From positions 8,867,501 to 8,931,500 of the forward strand of contig JAYKKI010000009.1 of NCBI GenBank assembly GCA_039881145.1: DNA of 64,000 nucleotides, written 5' to 3'. The stretch's first letter is position 1, and each line of letters starts with the position of its first letter. The translations under genes and the position numbers were made by a program. Below, piece after piece: positions 12,871 through 24,104 of the stretch. Below the pieces are notes generated by a model. The model was given only the letters and a program-made list of their open reading frames with translations, made no database searches and was not told where the DNA came from. Source of the DNA: Druceiella hillmani. Lineage: Eukaryota > Arthropoda > Insecta > Lepidoptera > Hepialidae.

Positions 12871-14439
12871 ATTTTTGTTTCAGTATTAATAGTGGATGAG
12901 AAACAATTAATGTTTTCAAAACCGTTTTTTCTAAATGTGTAATTAGTTTTAACAAATGCCTCACTAATTATTTATCTTAATGTGTATTAGTTCCTGTTAA
13001 CAATGTAGTATATTTTCTATAAGAGTTATTTAATTTTCGTTGTAAGAATATTTTTTTGACAAGTAGAGGTACAAGTGAAGAGAAAAGGTAGAAGTGAACA
13101 TTACATTCTTGACGCGCCTGTTTTTAATTAGAATTTATTAATAATATGTTTTAATGCATCTTAAAAAGTACTTAAAGTAGTCTAAATTCAATTATATCTA
13201 GGAGTTTATATTTAAAAATAGCATTTTGCACAGTGGGAATCTAAATAGATAGTGGAAGAATTGAAACTCAACATCAGTATATTGTGAAATATATGAACAA
13301 TCACTAAGTTTAAATTTGAATCAGTGCTAAAAACAAGGAGGAGAAATATTAAACTACGCCAATAACTTTCACTGACACGGAAAAGTTATTTAATAAATAA
13401 TTAAGGAATTATAACCTAGAATTTTCCTCAAAGCGATACTGCTTATCGTTCACCGTTATCGATAAATGATTGACAGCGTCATCTCTAGAACAGTGTGTTA
13501 ACCACTAAACCTACTACTAACACGACTCCACAGATAATGTTGCAGAGATTCTGACAATGTCTAAACATTAGTGTTGGATAGTGATAAGGCCACATCTGAA
13601 ACATTGAGTAAACTATTGGTAAACGAGTAGGGTTTATGAGTACTGAGAGCGCACATCAGCGCCACCTAGCGTCCGCAATATTAAAAGCGCGTCAATTTTA
13701 TTTGCACGCTTATATTTAACGGCTCTGGTAAATGTTTATGTGAATAATATAAAAATAACGAAAGATATCAATTGTGACTTATATTACATGCATTTTTTTT
13801 GTCTTAACGTTTTAATTATTCCTATGTTATTTTTATCGAAGATAAATATCATTTGTACTTTAGATCTAGCTTGTCTCTTGTTTATTGTAAAGTAGAGAAA
13901 AATACCTAATAAATGCTTTTCTTAAAAAATAATAACGAGATATTAGACAAAACCACCAGATCACCAGATGTAAAAAAGTAGCAGTGCACGTAATCAAAAC
14001 AAGATAAATTGAATAAAGATGTTTAACTAGATGGTAACATAGAAAAGTTTTTTAATAAACAATTAAGGAATTATACCTTACAATTGTTCTCAAAAATTGA
14101 TTCTGTTTATTATTGATAAATTGGGTATTCCATTGATTAATAATAAGCAAAAACGATTTGCTATTTGAGAATAGTGTCTAAACTAAAAACTAAAATCTTA
14201 CTTTACGGTGAAGCATTAAAATTTATAAAGTATTTAAAATTAACTGTTCATTATACATTGCCAAGGTAATAAATGTTTTGTGTGCATTTCTCTTTAATTC
14301 TGTCATTACATAAGTTCTTTGTTATAACTTAGTTATATTCTCGAACATGCACATCACGAAATTTTATTTACAAATACTCTCGAAAACTATTTAAATATTA
14401 ACGAATGTTCAAAGCAGCCAATAAGAATACATATGTTGT

Positions 14440-15020
14440 TTTGCATTAGATGCGCGTAACGGTACGTATAATCAAATAAACTCGTCGATTTAAAGAATTA
14501 ATTATTTCCAAACTAAATTATTAAACGCAAACCGCGTATTCATGTTATGTAATGGGGAAGCCACGAAAATTTCTAAATTGGGTAAAATCGTCTTGACCGA
14601 TTTGATCAGACCGGAAGGCTCCCCGAGAACACTGGGACAACTTGTAATGCGATTTTATAGCCAATATTAGATTATTCACTCCAGTCAAATTGATTCAATT
14701 TCCTTATTCACATGTTTCATCAAAAGTTTTATTTGCTGGTTAAAAGGCCGAGCAAACCAAATTTGTATCCTGCGATATATATATCGCATCGACTTTTTTA
14801 TTTCGTCCATTTAGAAATTATTTTTTTAAATGAGATAAGAGGCTTTGTTCTTCGAATATTTGATGCTTTTGCTGAATCATTTCAAATATTAAGGCCGAAA
14901 CTATCTGTGACTAGAAAATATACATTTCATTATTTTATGACTAATTTTCCGTTTACCATGTTATTGTTAGTTGAAATGTTTTTTGGTAGAAAAAATCTAG
15001 ACTACTATTGCAACAATTAA
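14440..15020 (-). repeat. Third, diverged copy of outer arm sequence in the loop (unit A)
   Basis: This stretch resembles right-arm positions 20640-21060 in the same orientation, and so the left arm inverted. Matching landmarks in order are actcgtcg, a tgcgatttt/tgtggtttt stretch, ttccttattcac/ttcccgtattcac, taaaaggccgagcaaacca/taaaagtcccggcgaatca, gagataag, and a final tttcag/tttcaaataatta-like stretch. Similarity is weak but ordered, which points to an older duplication than the two main arms. The short open frames in it are not supported as genes. Unit B has the equivalent at about 43040-43625. Confidence 0.55.
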
Positions 15021-15061
15021 GTTAGTCCTACGGAACGATGGAGAGTGATGCATATTGTTCT

Positions 15062-15089
15062 TTATATATATATACATATATATATATAC

Positions 15090-15171
<82 letters not shown>
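15062..15171. repeat. (AT)n-rich tract, left border of the inverted segment
   Basis: About 110 bp of TA repeats interrupted by scattered cat/tac/gta and cacaca. Unit B has no AT tract at this point: after gcatattgttctt it reads tacgtacatattg. It therefore marks a rearrangement junction in A. Open frames rich in Y and I here are translations of the repeat. Confidence 0.95.
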
Positions 15172-15175
<4 letters not shown>

Positions 15176-15612
15176 GTAACAGAGTAAATTCTGTACATGG
15201 AAAATATTTTTTAAAGAGTGATTTATTTCGTATAAAATGATAATAGAAGCCAGAAAACCTTTTTTGTAATTTTTTCCGTATGTATACTATTTTATGCATC
15301 AATGCCAGAAAAGCCAAAGAAATCAAATTTTACTGCATGATAATAGCTTATAACTAAGAGCAACTTATGAGGGAAAAACATTTTTTATACCGAATTTCAA
15401 GCGAGTGAAACCGTGGGGCACAGCCAGTAAAACATATACATACACAGCCAGTAAAACATAAACAAACATACAGCTACAGACATCAAATTACAGTGTGAAT
15501 TATTTTTAACTGAAATTTTATTCGTAATAAAAGTGGAGGTAGTCATTTTATTGTTCATAATTATGAACAGCCTTTTTGCGTCTAGTCATAACCACTAAAA
15601 CAAAATAAATAT
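15172..15612 (+). repeat. Arm segment inverted in unit A
   Basis: This segment of about 440 bp reads in the same direction as the left arm (8935-9400). Shared landmarks are aacagagtaaattctg, the agaagccagaaaacc stretch, and the doubled cacagccagtaaaacata motif. In unit B the equivalent segment (46190-46661) reads in the opposite direction, as expected for a right arm. In A it lies between two (AT)n tracts, 15062-15171 and 15613-15781. Inversion by recombination or repair between these self-complementary tracts is inference. Confidence 0.85.
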
Positions 15613-15784
<172 letters not shown>

Positions 15785-17769
15785 TAACTACTTATGTTCT
15801 TGCAAAAACAATTACGTAGTTTGTATACAAAGGTAAGTCTGATAAGTGAGTTCAAAATTAGTTTTTTTAGTTCTAATTTTAAAGGAAACAATATCGAAGA
15901 AGTGTTAAATAGTGAAAAACGTTCTAGTCTTACTATGTAGTTCTTACTGTTGCACATTAGCGGCATAAAAGTGTTTAATATATTTACAACAGCCAGAAAT
16001 TAAAGGACGTTGACAATATCTGTTTATTGATTTTTATTCTCCTGTATTTATACTAGATTCAATTGAAAAAACTTGCTAATGAAATATTGCAGCTGTTATA
16101 TAAATACTGTTGATATTTATTAGATTCTCATAAAAAGTTTGCACAGAATCGAATCTTCATCACCAAGGCTATATCGTTAAAATATACGAGCGTAATAAAA
16201 TCAAACCAAAATTTGTATAAAAAATAATCCGAGACCGAATAAAAATGAAGGTAGAAAAATGTTAAATAAAACAAATAAATTAATATGAATAGGAAAGTAA
16301 TGTAACGAGACAGAAAAAAAAATATAATTAATAAAATCATGAGGTGAAAAAATACCTCGGGTCAAAAGTTTTGCGATGTCGCATGAACCAAATAGAGGAG
16401 ACTTAATAAATATATAAATCTTACCCAATAAGTCTCATCAAAATGATTCACAACAAAATTACGTTGTCAAACTCAAATTTATTACAGATGCCAGCAAATG
16501 AAATAAAATAGTAATTGGCTATTACTTGTCACCATTAAGTTTCTATTTATATACATAGTACGAGTTCATTTAATTTGTTACTGGCACGTGTACACTTAAT
16601 GTGACATTCAAAATAAACTTCATATTCGATCAACCTTTGTGACCTTTCGTCACAAAATATCTTACGATTTAGTTATTAAATATTTATAACTAACTCCAGG
16701 TCTAGTACCTAGCTAAGAACAAATAAAACTAAGCAAACTAAATTCAATAATATTGTAACGTCAATCTTTATCCATAGAAACTTCACTCCTGACGTTTACC
16801 CCTTTGGAGGGCGTTATATTTAGATATGTAACAGAATTTAATTAAGCATCGGTAAAAAGCCCCAATATAAAATAAATAACGATAAACTTGTACGGTTTTC
16901 TAAACGTTATTTGTATGGAAAGGGTGGCCGCAGTTGCACGAACCTATGGTACAGTCACCGGGATCACAAGATTTAAATTTAGTTTAAGTAATATTAGGTT
17001 TTGTTATATTTTCTTTATGTTACTTTACATATTTTTATATCAATACGTTAAAAATAAACAAATAGTAAACGATCAAAAGCCACGAGTGCAAATGTAGTTA
17101 ACATAGTGCAGTGGACTTTATGAGGATATCAAGTTCTTAAAACAATTTGTAGCAGGAATTATTGTCAGATTTTTATTCAATTTTATTTGAAAGGATATAA
17201 AAAATCATAACCGACATAACAACATAAAAACCTGAGTTATTTTCATATTTAAATATGCGTCAATATAATCATTAAACAATTATTTGATTTAAAGCAATAT
17301 TTAAATTCCTTTCTTTCCAAAGGTTACTGCATTTTATTGGAAGTCAAGGTGCCAGGTTTCATTTCAAAGTATATGTAAATAAAGAAAGAAGTATATTTAA
17401 TACAACGCATAACAAATATTTAAAAATCGATGCCGGAAGTACAAGTTACCAAAGGTAATATCTTTCGTATTAAATATTAATGAATTTAGATGTATTTTAT
17501 AATATTATTACCTGTTGCATCGGACTTATTTGGATATACAAGACAAATGAAAATTTAGAGGAGAATACGATTCCCGATAAATAAGCGGGTATATTATAAA
17601 AACTATTAGATTATTGTTGCAGTCCCAAATTGCAGCCTGCATTATTGCTCTGGAGAATCCTCTGTGGTTTGAATATATAAAAGTAATAATAGTTTACACA
17701 ATATTGCAAATTTGGAAGATTCTGTCTGTTTGTCAATTTTATCCAATGAAATGAAATTACGTGATGTTT

Positions 17770-18002
17770 CATTATTCACAATTAAATGAAACTACGTGAT
17801 GTAGTATTATTTCTACTTTCTTTATTTTCACAACCTGGGATATTAGCAAAGATCTTTGCTAATATCCCACCTAAAGATGTTGTAATACAACGAAACCTAG
17901 GTCGAGGTAAAGAAATTAAAGAAAGTAGAAATAATACTACATCACGTAGTTTCATTTAATTGTGAATAATGAATTTCTACTAAATTAACGCCAAATATAT
18001 TC
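17770..18002. mobile_element. Foldback/MITE-like element, right arm of unit A
   Basis: Two long inverted terminal sequences face each other. The left end begins attattcacaattaaatg and continues through actacgtgatgtagtatta and ttctactttctttaatttc-like sequence. The right end is its reverse complement and runs out through ataatgaatttctac to aacgccaaatatattc. The centre holds a perfect 32-bp palindrome (17837-17868). There is no coding capacity, so any movement would need an enzyme supplied elsewhere. The left end is preceded by a partial extra terminal copy (gaaattacgtgatgt). I could not delimit a target-site duplication cleanly. Confidence 0.75.
17837..17868. repeat. Perfect 32-bp palindrome inside the foldback element
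   Basis: gggatattagcaaaga followed directly by its own reverse complement, with no loop. It is at the centre of the foldback element 17770-18002. In the unit B element at 35667 only the first half (ggtgggatattagcaaagat) is present. Confidence 0.92.
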
Positions 18003-19476
18003 AATAATTCAAGATTTCATTCAATTTGGTTATAAATGTTTTAATTTATTTTTATAGAGCTAAGTAATTTGAACGCTATAACATTTTAGAAATAACCTGT
18101 TTTTTCTCTAACTCCTAATCATTATAACCTCAAAGTAGGAGTACTTGAAAAGGATATGAATGCACTAGCTTAAACACAACTCGAATCGGGAAAAGATTCC
18201 TAGTTTTTTTGTGAAATCTTATTTTAATTCATATAATAAACTTTACTGTTCACTAGATCATAAATTCAACTATCATTTAAAACTAACGAGAAATTGTAGA
18301 CTTCAAATATAAATGAAAATATAGGACCGGTAAAGAAAACTGATCAGGAACAACAAAAAAATTGAAGATGTATTCTGTGCAGCCATGACAAGAAGAAATT
18401 AGCTTATTGGTGTTTGCTTGTCGGGATTAATTATTTTCAATTTTATGAAGAAAATATTCTGTTGAAAGAAAATGTAATTCTTACGTTGAATTATAATTAA
18501 ATATAACAAAAACAGTATAATCAATTTTATTATGAGTCCCTTCATCATCGTTAGCATTATGATCTCCTTTTACGTAACAAAATGTATTTCACCAGAACTT
18601 AATATGTTGTGTTTCATTTTACGAAGCAGATACTGATTTGACATAAGCCATGTAGATTATATTCCATCTTAGAACTTAGAAATAAACCTACATCACAGTA
18701 ACCAATACGAGTTTTATTTAATTCTTCAATTATCTGTGAATAAAATCTCACTTAAACATGAAATATATACGATCTAGTTTATTATTAAAATATACATTAT
18801 TAATAAGATATATTTTGCTAAATTTTATTATGACTGTATTGCACACAGTGCTAAGTAGACTAGCTGTCAACGCGGTTGCAGCTGATTGCCTGGCAGCATT
18901 TCAAGTTGCCAATGGACTTAGATGTTAGAGTTGGCACTTCAATATTTCTCCAAAGCGCAGTTCGCGTTGACGTTATCGATTTAAATGGTTTCTATTTTGA
19001 ATGAACAGAGATTTTAAACGAATATGTTTTAGTTAAATTGTTGAATTATACAAAACGCGAAAACGTATATTCATTTCATTTATTTAATCGTATAATATTG
19101 CAAAGAACAGATATATTCGTTTCATTTGAGGATATATTACAAAAGTTAACCAATGATGATTTCTATTTTAATTGGAACTATTAACATTTAAGTAATACCA
19201 ATTATTAGGTAATGATTCCGCATTAAACTTGTAAATTTGAGTATAATCAATCGAGTAAATCGAAAGTAGATCTTGAAAAATAATTTTCTTTCAGGAAACG
19301 AAGTTATAAAAAAATAAAATAAAAACATAAAAATAATCTGAAAACAGTTGCTTCAAGTTCCTGCTAGTATACCCAAATGTCGATATTTCCCGTTTTAATT
19401 TAAAAGTTGCTTGTGGATCATGAAATCTCCATTGAAATTGAGCGAACACGTGACATCTGAACTTATTTTTGATATT

Positions 19477-20430
19477 GAATATATTTGACGTTAATTTTGT
19501 AGAAATTCATTATTCACAATTAAATGAAACTACGTGATGTAGTATTATTCCTACTTTCCTTAAGTTCTTTACCACTACCTAGGTTTCGTTGTATTACAAC
19601 ATCTTCACGTGGAATATTGCTTGTGAAAATATAAAACAACAGATTGAAAATTCTTGCTTAACCAACAACAAAATCGAATATCTTATGATTAGATGTCACG
19701 GTCAATATATTATGATCACCGCTATTTACGATTAAAATGGTAAAGAATTATACGTCAAAATAAAATTAAATATACTACTTACACGATTGTTGCTATACTG
19801 TTCTCGATATATCGCATACTGACATACATAAATAATTTTCACTGTAATATCGCGTTTCAAAAGTAGTTTTGTCAATGATAATGAAAGGCAACATGTCGAC
19901 ATGTTGCCTGATACCTATAAGAAGTCTGTACGCTCACTCCTATATATGGTATTGATATATTAGTGTATCATAATACTACATAGAAATAAGGCTTACATAG
20001 CTACCTTTTGTAACAAAACGAGTCAAGTGGTAATCTCGTTCAAACTGCGAAGGTTTTGTCTTTATTATTTAACTAAAATTATATTTTAACATTAAAAATG
20101 TACATTTTTTTTCATCTAAAGAACGTAACATAGGTACTAAATTTGCTTAATAACACTGTGTTTTAAAATCTCACTAGAGAGAATCGTAATAACAAAAAAA
20201 ACCATGAGGTCATAATTTAAAACATAAATCAAGAATTTTTAAACAAAGATCTGGAAATCTAAGTGAAGAAGATGCGTATCAAGGCTTTCAATATCAACAA
20301 CAATTCCTAAGATAAGTTAAAAAAAAATTTACTTCCTCTTGAAAATATGTGATTTATTTATTAACACATGCTCAAAGTGTTGTTAAGATAGCGTCGTATC
20401 TATTATCAGAAAAAATTACATCATTTTGTT
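19477..20430. mobile_element. About 950 bp insertion with one foldback-family terminus, right arm of unit A
   Basis: The right arm here has about 950 bp not found in the left arm; the flanks align with left-arm positions near 5590 and 5530. It starts with the complete family terminus (gaatatatttgacgttaatt through acgtgatgtagtattattcc). No matching inverted terminus is visible at the other side, so it may be a one-ended or composite derivative. It contains a perfect 22-bp palindrome at 19887-19908. I recognised no transposase, and the insert is nearly identical in unit B, so insertion predates unit duplication. Confidence 0.6.
19887..19908. repeat. Perfect 22-bp palindrome (unit A)
   Basis: ggcaacatgtc followed by its exact reverse complement gacatgttgcc. 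It lies inside the 950-bp insertion and is preserved in unit B. Confidence 0.9.
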
Positions 20431-21355
20431 TGTATTTTCAATGTAATTTTTCATGAAAATAAAATGATTTGAAAATATAATTTAAACACCTTTTTCAAAC
20501 CTCGAGTAAACTCTTGGATTATATGTGAAAAATTAAATAAAAACAAGCAAACAACGAAATTAGGAAAAGTTTCTGATTTTAGAATTATTGAGAAATTAAA
20601 GTGACAGCTAAGAGTATCTATTGGTTTAGATGAATTAACTCGTCGCACATCTACTCTCACTATAATTTCTTTGTATACAATTAATATTAGAAAATAATTA
20701 CTATTGAAATAGATAAATTAAATACATGCGTTCCTGCGTTATGCGATACTGCCCCATGAACCCTAATAGGAAATCCCCTAGAGGCACCTAGATAATTTAT
20801 AATGTGGTTTTGTACTCAAAATAAGATTATTTATTCCAAGCTAAGCGGTTTAATTCCCGTATTCACTTGTAGGCAAAAATTTCATTCTGAAATTTTCAAT
20901 CTAAAAGTCCCGGCGAATCAAATTGGTTAACCAGAAGTCTTCTTTATTTCTCTTACTGACCTTTGGTTAATTTCGTTTACGAGATAAGTACCTCTGACCA
21001 GCGTAATGACTTTGATACAGCCTTTCAGTTGTTTCATGTTCAAATAATTATTAAATTTCAAATAAAGTAAAATGTTCATAATATTCACTGAATATGCTAA
21101 TGAACCTTTCCATAATTTAACAAATTTTAAAGAAACTATTTACAAACACATAACTAATGAAACCTCGTCAGTAGGAGTTACGGCTTTTATTGTACTCAAA
21201 ATATAAATATAAATATTTTTTTGTGACAGAAAGATTTATTTTCAATTAAATGTATTCATATTCATTTACATGCGAATTAGATATAATATTATCTATGATA
21301 GCCTCTGTTTTTATTGTGGCTGTACATGGAATTTAAAATGAAATATTTAGGGGAA

Positions 21356-21404
21356 GAAAAGAAATGATGTGTTCCACGAAAAGAAATGACGTGTTCCACG
21401 AAAA
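21356..21404. repeat. 22-bp tandem duplication
   Basis: gaaaagaaatgatgtgttcc(ac) is directly repeated with one change (atgacg), followed by the start of a third copy. The same duplication is in unit B at about 51922-51970. Confidence 0.85.
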
Positions 21405-21596
21405 TGCAAAAGTAGTAAAAGCAAACATATAAAAATGGAGTAAAAACGAAGGAAAAATCCTGAAAAATTAGTAACTTTTATAATAATGGAGTCAGTTATT
21501 TGATCTAAATATAACATTGATATTTTATTTACTTCTATATTATCAGAAACATTATGATTCTGTTACCACCTAGTAAAGAAACCTTTAGCTTAGAGA

Positions 21597-21695
21597 GCAG
21601 ATGACCTGCTGAAGGTCATGGGTAGACGTTGGATGCAAGTAGCACGAAATCGATCTTTGTGGAAATCTATGGGAGAGACCTCTATTCAGCAATCT
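21597..21695 (+). pseudogene. C-terminal tail fragment of an RTE-like retrotransposon polyprotein, unit A
   Basis: One frame reads DDLLKVMGRRWMQVARNRS followed by LWKSMGETSIQQ. I recognise this as the C-terminal signature of insect endonuclease-reverse transcriptase proteins: W-x-DD-(I/L)-x-K-(V)-A-G-x-x-W-x-(Q/R)-x-A-x-(D/N)-R-x-x-W-x-x-(L/M)-x-E-(A)-x-x-x-Q-Q. Only about 33 codons survive, and no reverse transcriptase core adjoins it in this orientation. It lies about 2.4 kb upstream of the Jockey/CR1-like relic and is a different element type. In unit B most of it is deleted (52141-52200). The assignment rests on remembered family pattern, not on a search. Confidence 0.7.
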
Positions 21696-22501
21696 GTTTT
21701 TCAGTTGATGATAATGGTAAGTATGTAAATTTTTAAATACGCCTTTTAAGCACAAATAGGGTGGCGCTGATGAAATCTTAAACCAAAAGAAAGGTCAAAT
21801 TGAACCAACTTTTTTACTAAGACTATTGCTATTTAATTACTATAAATTTGCTTGGGTTTCTAATCTACAAAACTCCCTATAAACAACAATACTTGCTACG
21901 TACAAAACTCTCTTCCTGTCAAATAGATAAACAAAACGAACTAAATTGATGGCAACAGTGAAAAAAATAGTGGAATCGATGTTAAACATTCGATTTTGTC
22001 GGTTTTTACTCAACGGATATGAAAAATGACACGTTGTTTTATGGTGGTCAACATTATACCATTATCAGTGCCAATGACTGGGTTCGCATGGACTTTTGAG
22101 GTTATTATGATATGTTAATAATCACGAACATCACACGAAATTTGACAACATCGAAAATTTACCATAATTCGTGGTCATCGTATTAGATTATACTGTAAAT
22201 AAGCGTATTCAGTTTCGAAAAAACAAGTTAAAAAAAGGTAAAAAATCACAATATTTTTTGAAAATAATTCAACCTTTTAAACGACCTGTTATTTATTAAA
22301 AGTCAGATGACGTCACGTGCAAGCGAACAGACCGATTTTAGTTCGCAAAACTCGGTTTTGATTCGGGTATTATCTAAATCTTGGATATTTTAATAATATA
22401 TTTCTTATAGTTTCCCCATATTTGTTCATATATTTTGTTTGTAATAGTTAAGTTAAAATTTATATAAATATGTTTCCTGTGTGAAATAATCAATTTTAGA
22501 A

Positions 22502-22530
22502 GAAAAACTTGGTCATAGACCAAGTTTTTC
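22502..22530. repeat. Hairpin, 13-bp stem with 3-base loop (unit A only)
   Basis: gaaaaacttggtc, ata, then the exact complement gaccaagtttttc. Unit B has a 14-base deletion that removes most of the left arm and the loop (about 53014-53030). Confidence 0.85.
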
Positions 22531-22806
22531 CAAGTTATAGGTGTATGCAAACTTTGTGTTATTTACCATTATCTCAACAATATTTTAGCTGTCATCAAAA
22601 GATACTTTAGACATCATCTGACATACTAATGAACACCAAACTCTTTCTTTGATATTGTTCTCGATTCAAATTGGCTTGTGATAAAATCGGCAAGTTAAGA
22701 CAACTTCAAATGCTAATGATTTTCCTTCGAAATAAAGTCTAATGTTAAAGATTGGAACGGAATATCGGCGCGCTACTGTGCTGCTCCACCAGATGGTCCC
22801 CTGAAG

Positions 22807-23010
22807 ATGACGATGCAAAATCTCAACTCAAAGCTGGTCTTCGTTGATCCGCAGGATAATTCACGGAGTCATTTGAATTGGAGAAAAGCGTTTAAATGTG
22901 TCTTCAGAGTAAAAAAATCAGGACGAGTTTTATTATTTATTTTTATAATACACAATTCATTAATCTTCTTATACTCATTAATCTTCTTATATTTTAAAGT
23001 TAGGATATAG
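22807..23010 (+). other. Short open frame with silent differences between units (unit A)
   Basis: The frame starts at an ATG and reads MTMQNLNSKLVFVDPQDNSR and on to about SGRV, after which it becomes hydrophobic low-complexity sequence. Over the first 40 codons the only three differences from unit B (positions near 22851, 22876 and 22890) are all silent. Upstream of the ATG two differences would change residues, and downstream one does. Three silent changes are too few to prove selection. No family recognised. The unit B equivalent is 53306-53497. Confidence 0.2.
22957..22992. repeat. 18-bp tandem duplication private to unit A
   Basis: tcattaatcttcttatac followed by tcattaatcttcttatat. Unit B has one copy (about 53456-53473). 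Confidence 0.85.
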
Positions 23011-23072
23011 AACTTTCTCGAATTAGTGTTCCATAGCACAGTCCGATTTAAAATTAAAGTTTTACCAAGGCC

Positions 23073-23375
23073 TTGCGGCTAAGATGTGTTGATTGTTCGT
23101 GCACTCTAAGAGTTCAAAGAAACTGATATTTTGCGGCTATACAGTAATTATCCTAACATTTTAGTGTTTAAATTAACAGGTCACAGAACTTACTGCTGGG
23201 ATATATAATTAAAAATCCTCGCACTTCATTAATTTAAAGTAATTGATCACAGGACTTAACTGCTTAGATATACATTTAAAGATCCTCGCACTTTAATAGT
23301 TTAAAAGTAACTTTGCGGCTAGGGTATATAGTTAATACCCATGCCCGTTGAGAACTCGAAGGCAACAGAAAAATG
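23073..23375. repeat. Degenerate tandem repeat of about 60 bp, five copies (unit A)
   Basis: A core like (t)tgcggcta or tactgct.g.ata recurs at intervals of roughly 55-66 bp, each followed by a gcact..a..agtttaaa-like segment: around 23073, 23132, 23192, 23258 and 23313. Successive units read like variants of tgcggctaagata...cctcgcactttaatagttt. Unit B has the same array at about 53561-53855 with few changes, so the array formed before the unit duplicated. No function is recognised. Confidence 0.65.
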
Positions 23376-23844
23376 ATTAACGGTGTATATTTCTAGAAGG
23401 TTTCTAAAAGACTCAATTGAAAATTTTGCTAAAAGAACGCGTAAAAACAAAGGACAATTGTATTATTTAAAAAAGGAATTCAGAAGAAATTCCTTCGAGA
23501 ATGTTCTACACCTTACAAAAATTATTCCATATTTCAATAAAATTCAATACAATCTTGTCGGCACTTAAACATTATAAAGCCATACAGAAGAAAAAAAAAC
23601 TTTGGGACTATTAATCATTTGACAAAACGTCAAGTCGCAAGTGTCATTCCTCATACAGGTGGCGTTGAAATTAAGTTTAACAAATTTAATTGATAAATAA
23701 TATAAATTATTCCCATGCAATAATTATTAAAAAATAGAAAGATAAAATATTATCATTTTGAACCATTACAATTTTCAACCAGCGTCGTTATGCTCATAAT
23801 TGTATATGACATTATGGGCAACTTCACTCTCTTGTTTACCAAGA

Positions 23845-23904
23845 AGTATTTGACAAAAATATTAAAAGGTCTTTACACACCTTTTAATATTTTTGTCAAA
23901 TACT
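23845..23904. repeat. Perfect hairpin, 26-bp stem with 8-base loop (unit A only)
   Basis: The left stem begins agtatttgacaaaaatatta and ends aaaggt; ctttacac forms the loop; the right stem is an exact reverse complement. In unit B only the left arm remains (from about 54331) and the sequence then diverges into gtgtgaagg. Either B lost the right arm or A gained it. Confidence 0.9.
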
Positions 23905-24104
23905 GACTTGATTATCATTGTAATCCTTTTGATATTTTAGTTAACTCCAGAAAAGCAGTGAATATACAGTTTCACCACTTTTATTTGATATGTTTCTTTA
24001 CTTTCAGGGATAAATTCATTTACGTCCTGTGTTTGCTAATGTTAATGTTTCCGGACACTTTTATTGAAATATAATAAAGCAGTATTATTTTGGTTTTTGG
24101 TAAT

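Larger units (their letters stand above)
10990..14440. other. Inverted-repeat loop, gene-free (unit A)
   Basis: This is single-copy-looking AT-rich sequence between the arms, apart from degenerate internal duplications. 11010-11110 resembles 11390-11530 (ttagctgttacaaa.tagt.acgta). 13380-13475 resembles 14041-14130 (aattaaggaattata.c). A slightly GC-richer patch lies at 13630-13735. A TATA-like box at 12841 is annotated separately. Unit B lacks 13270-13497. I see no gene. Confidence 0.6.

Noticed and set aside
14997..15326. Open frames rich in YIYIYI at AT tracts (also 15055, 15658, 26146, 27539, 56587, 57994)
   Set aside because: They are translations of (AT)n microsatellites.
16888..17097. 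Short frame MYGFLNV... at 16888 and 47950
   Set aside because: It is right-arm repeat sequence; the left-arm homologue (7760-7840, opposite strand) does not keep the frame.
20451..20660. 69-codon minus-strand frame identical in A and B (20451, 51058)
   Set aside because: Identity reflects the near-identical distal region as a whole; surrounding non-coding bases are equally unchanged, and the left-arm homologue lacks the frame.
23073..23375. CRISPR array
   Set aside because: Repeat units are degenerate and contiguous without unique spacers, no cas-like genes are present, and the sequence is eukaryotic in character.
23383..23568. 61-codon open frame at 23383-23568 and 53870-54055
   Set aside because: The base differences between A and B that I checked are almost all residue-changing (for example S to R, R to L, F to C, R to N), which is not the pattern of a maintained protein.
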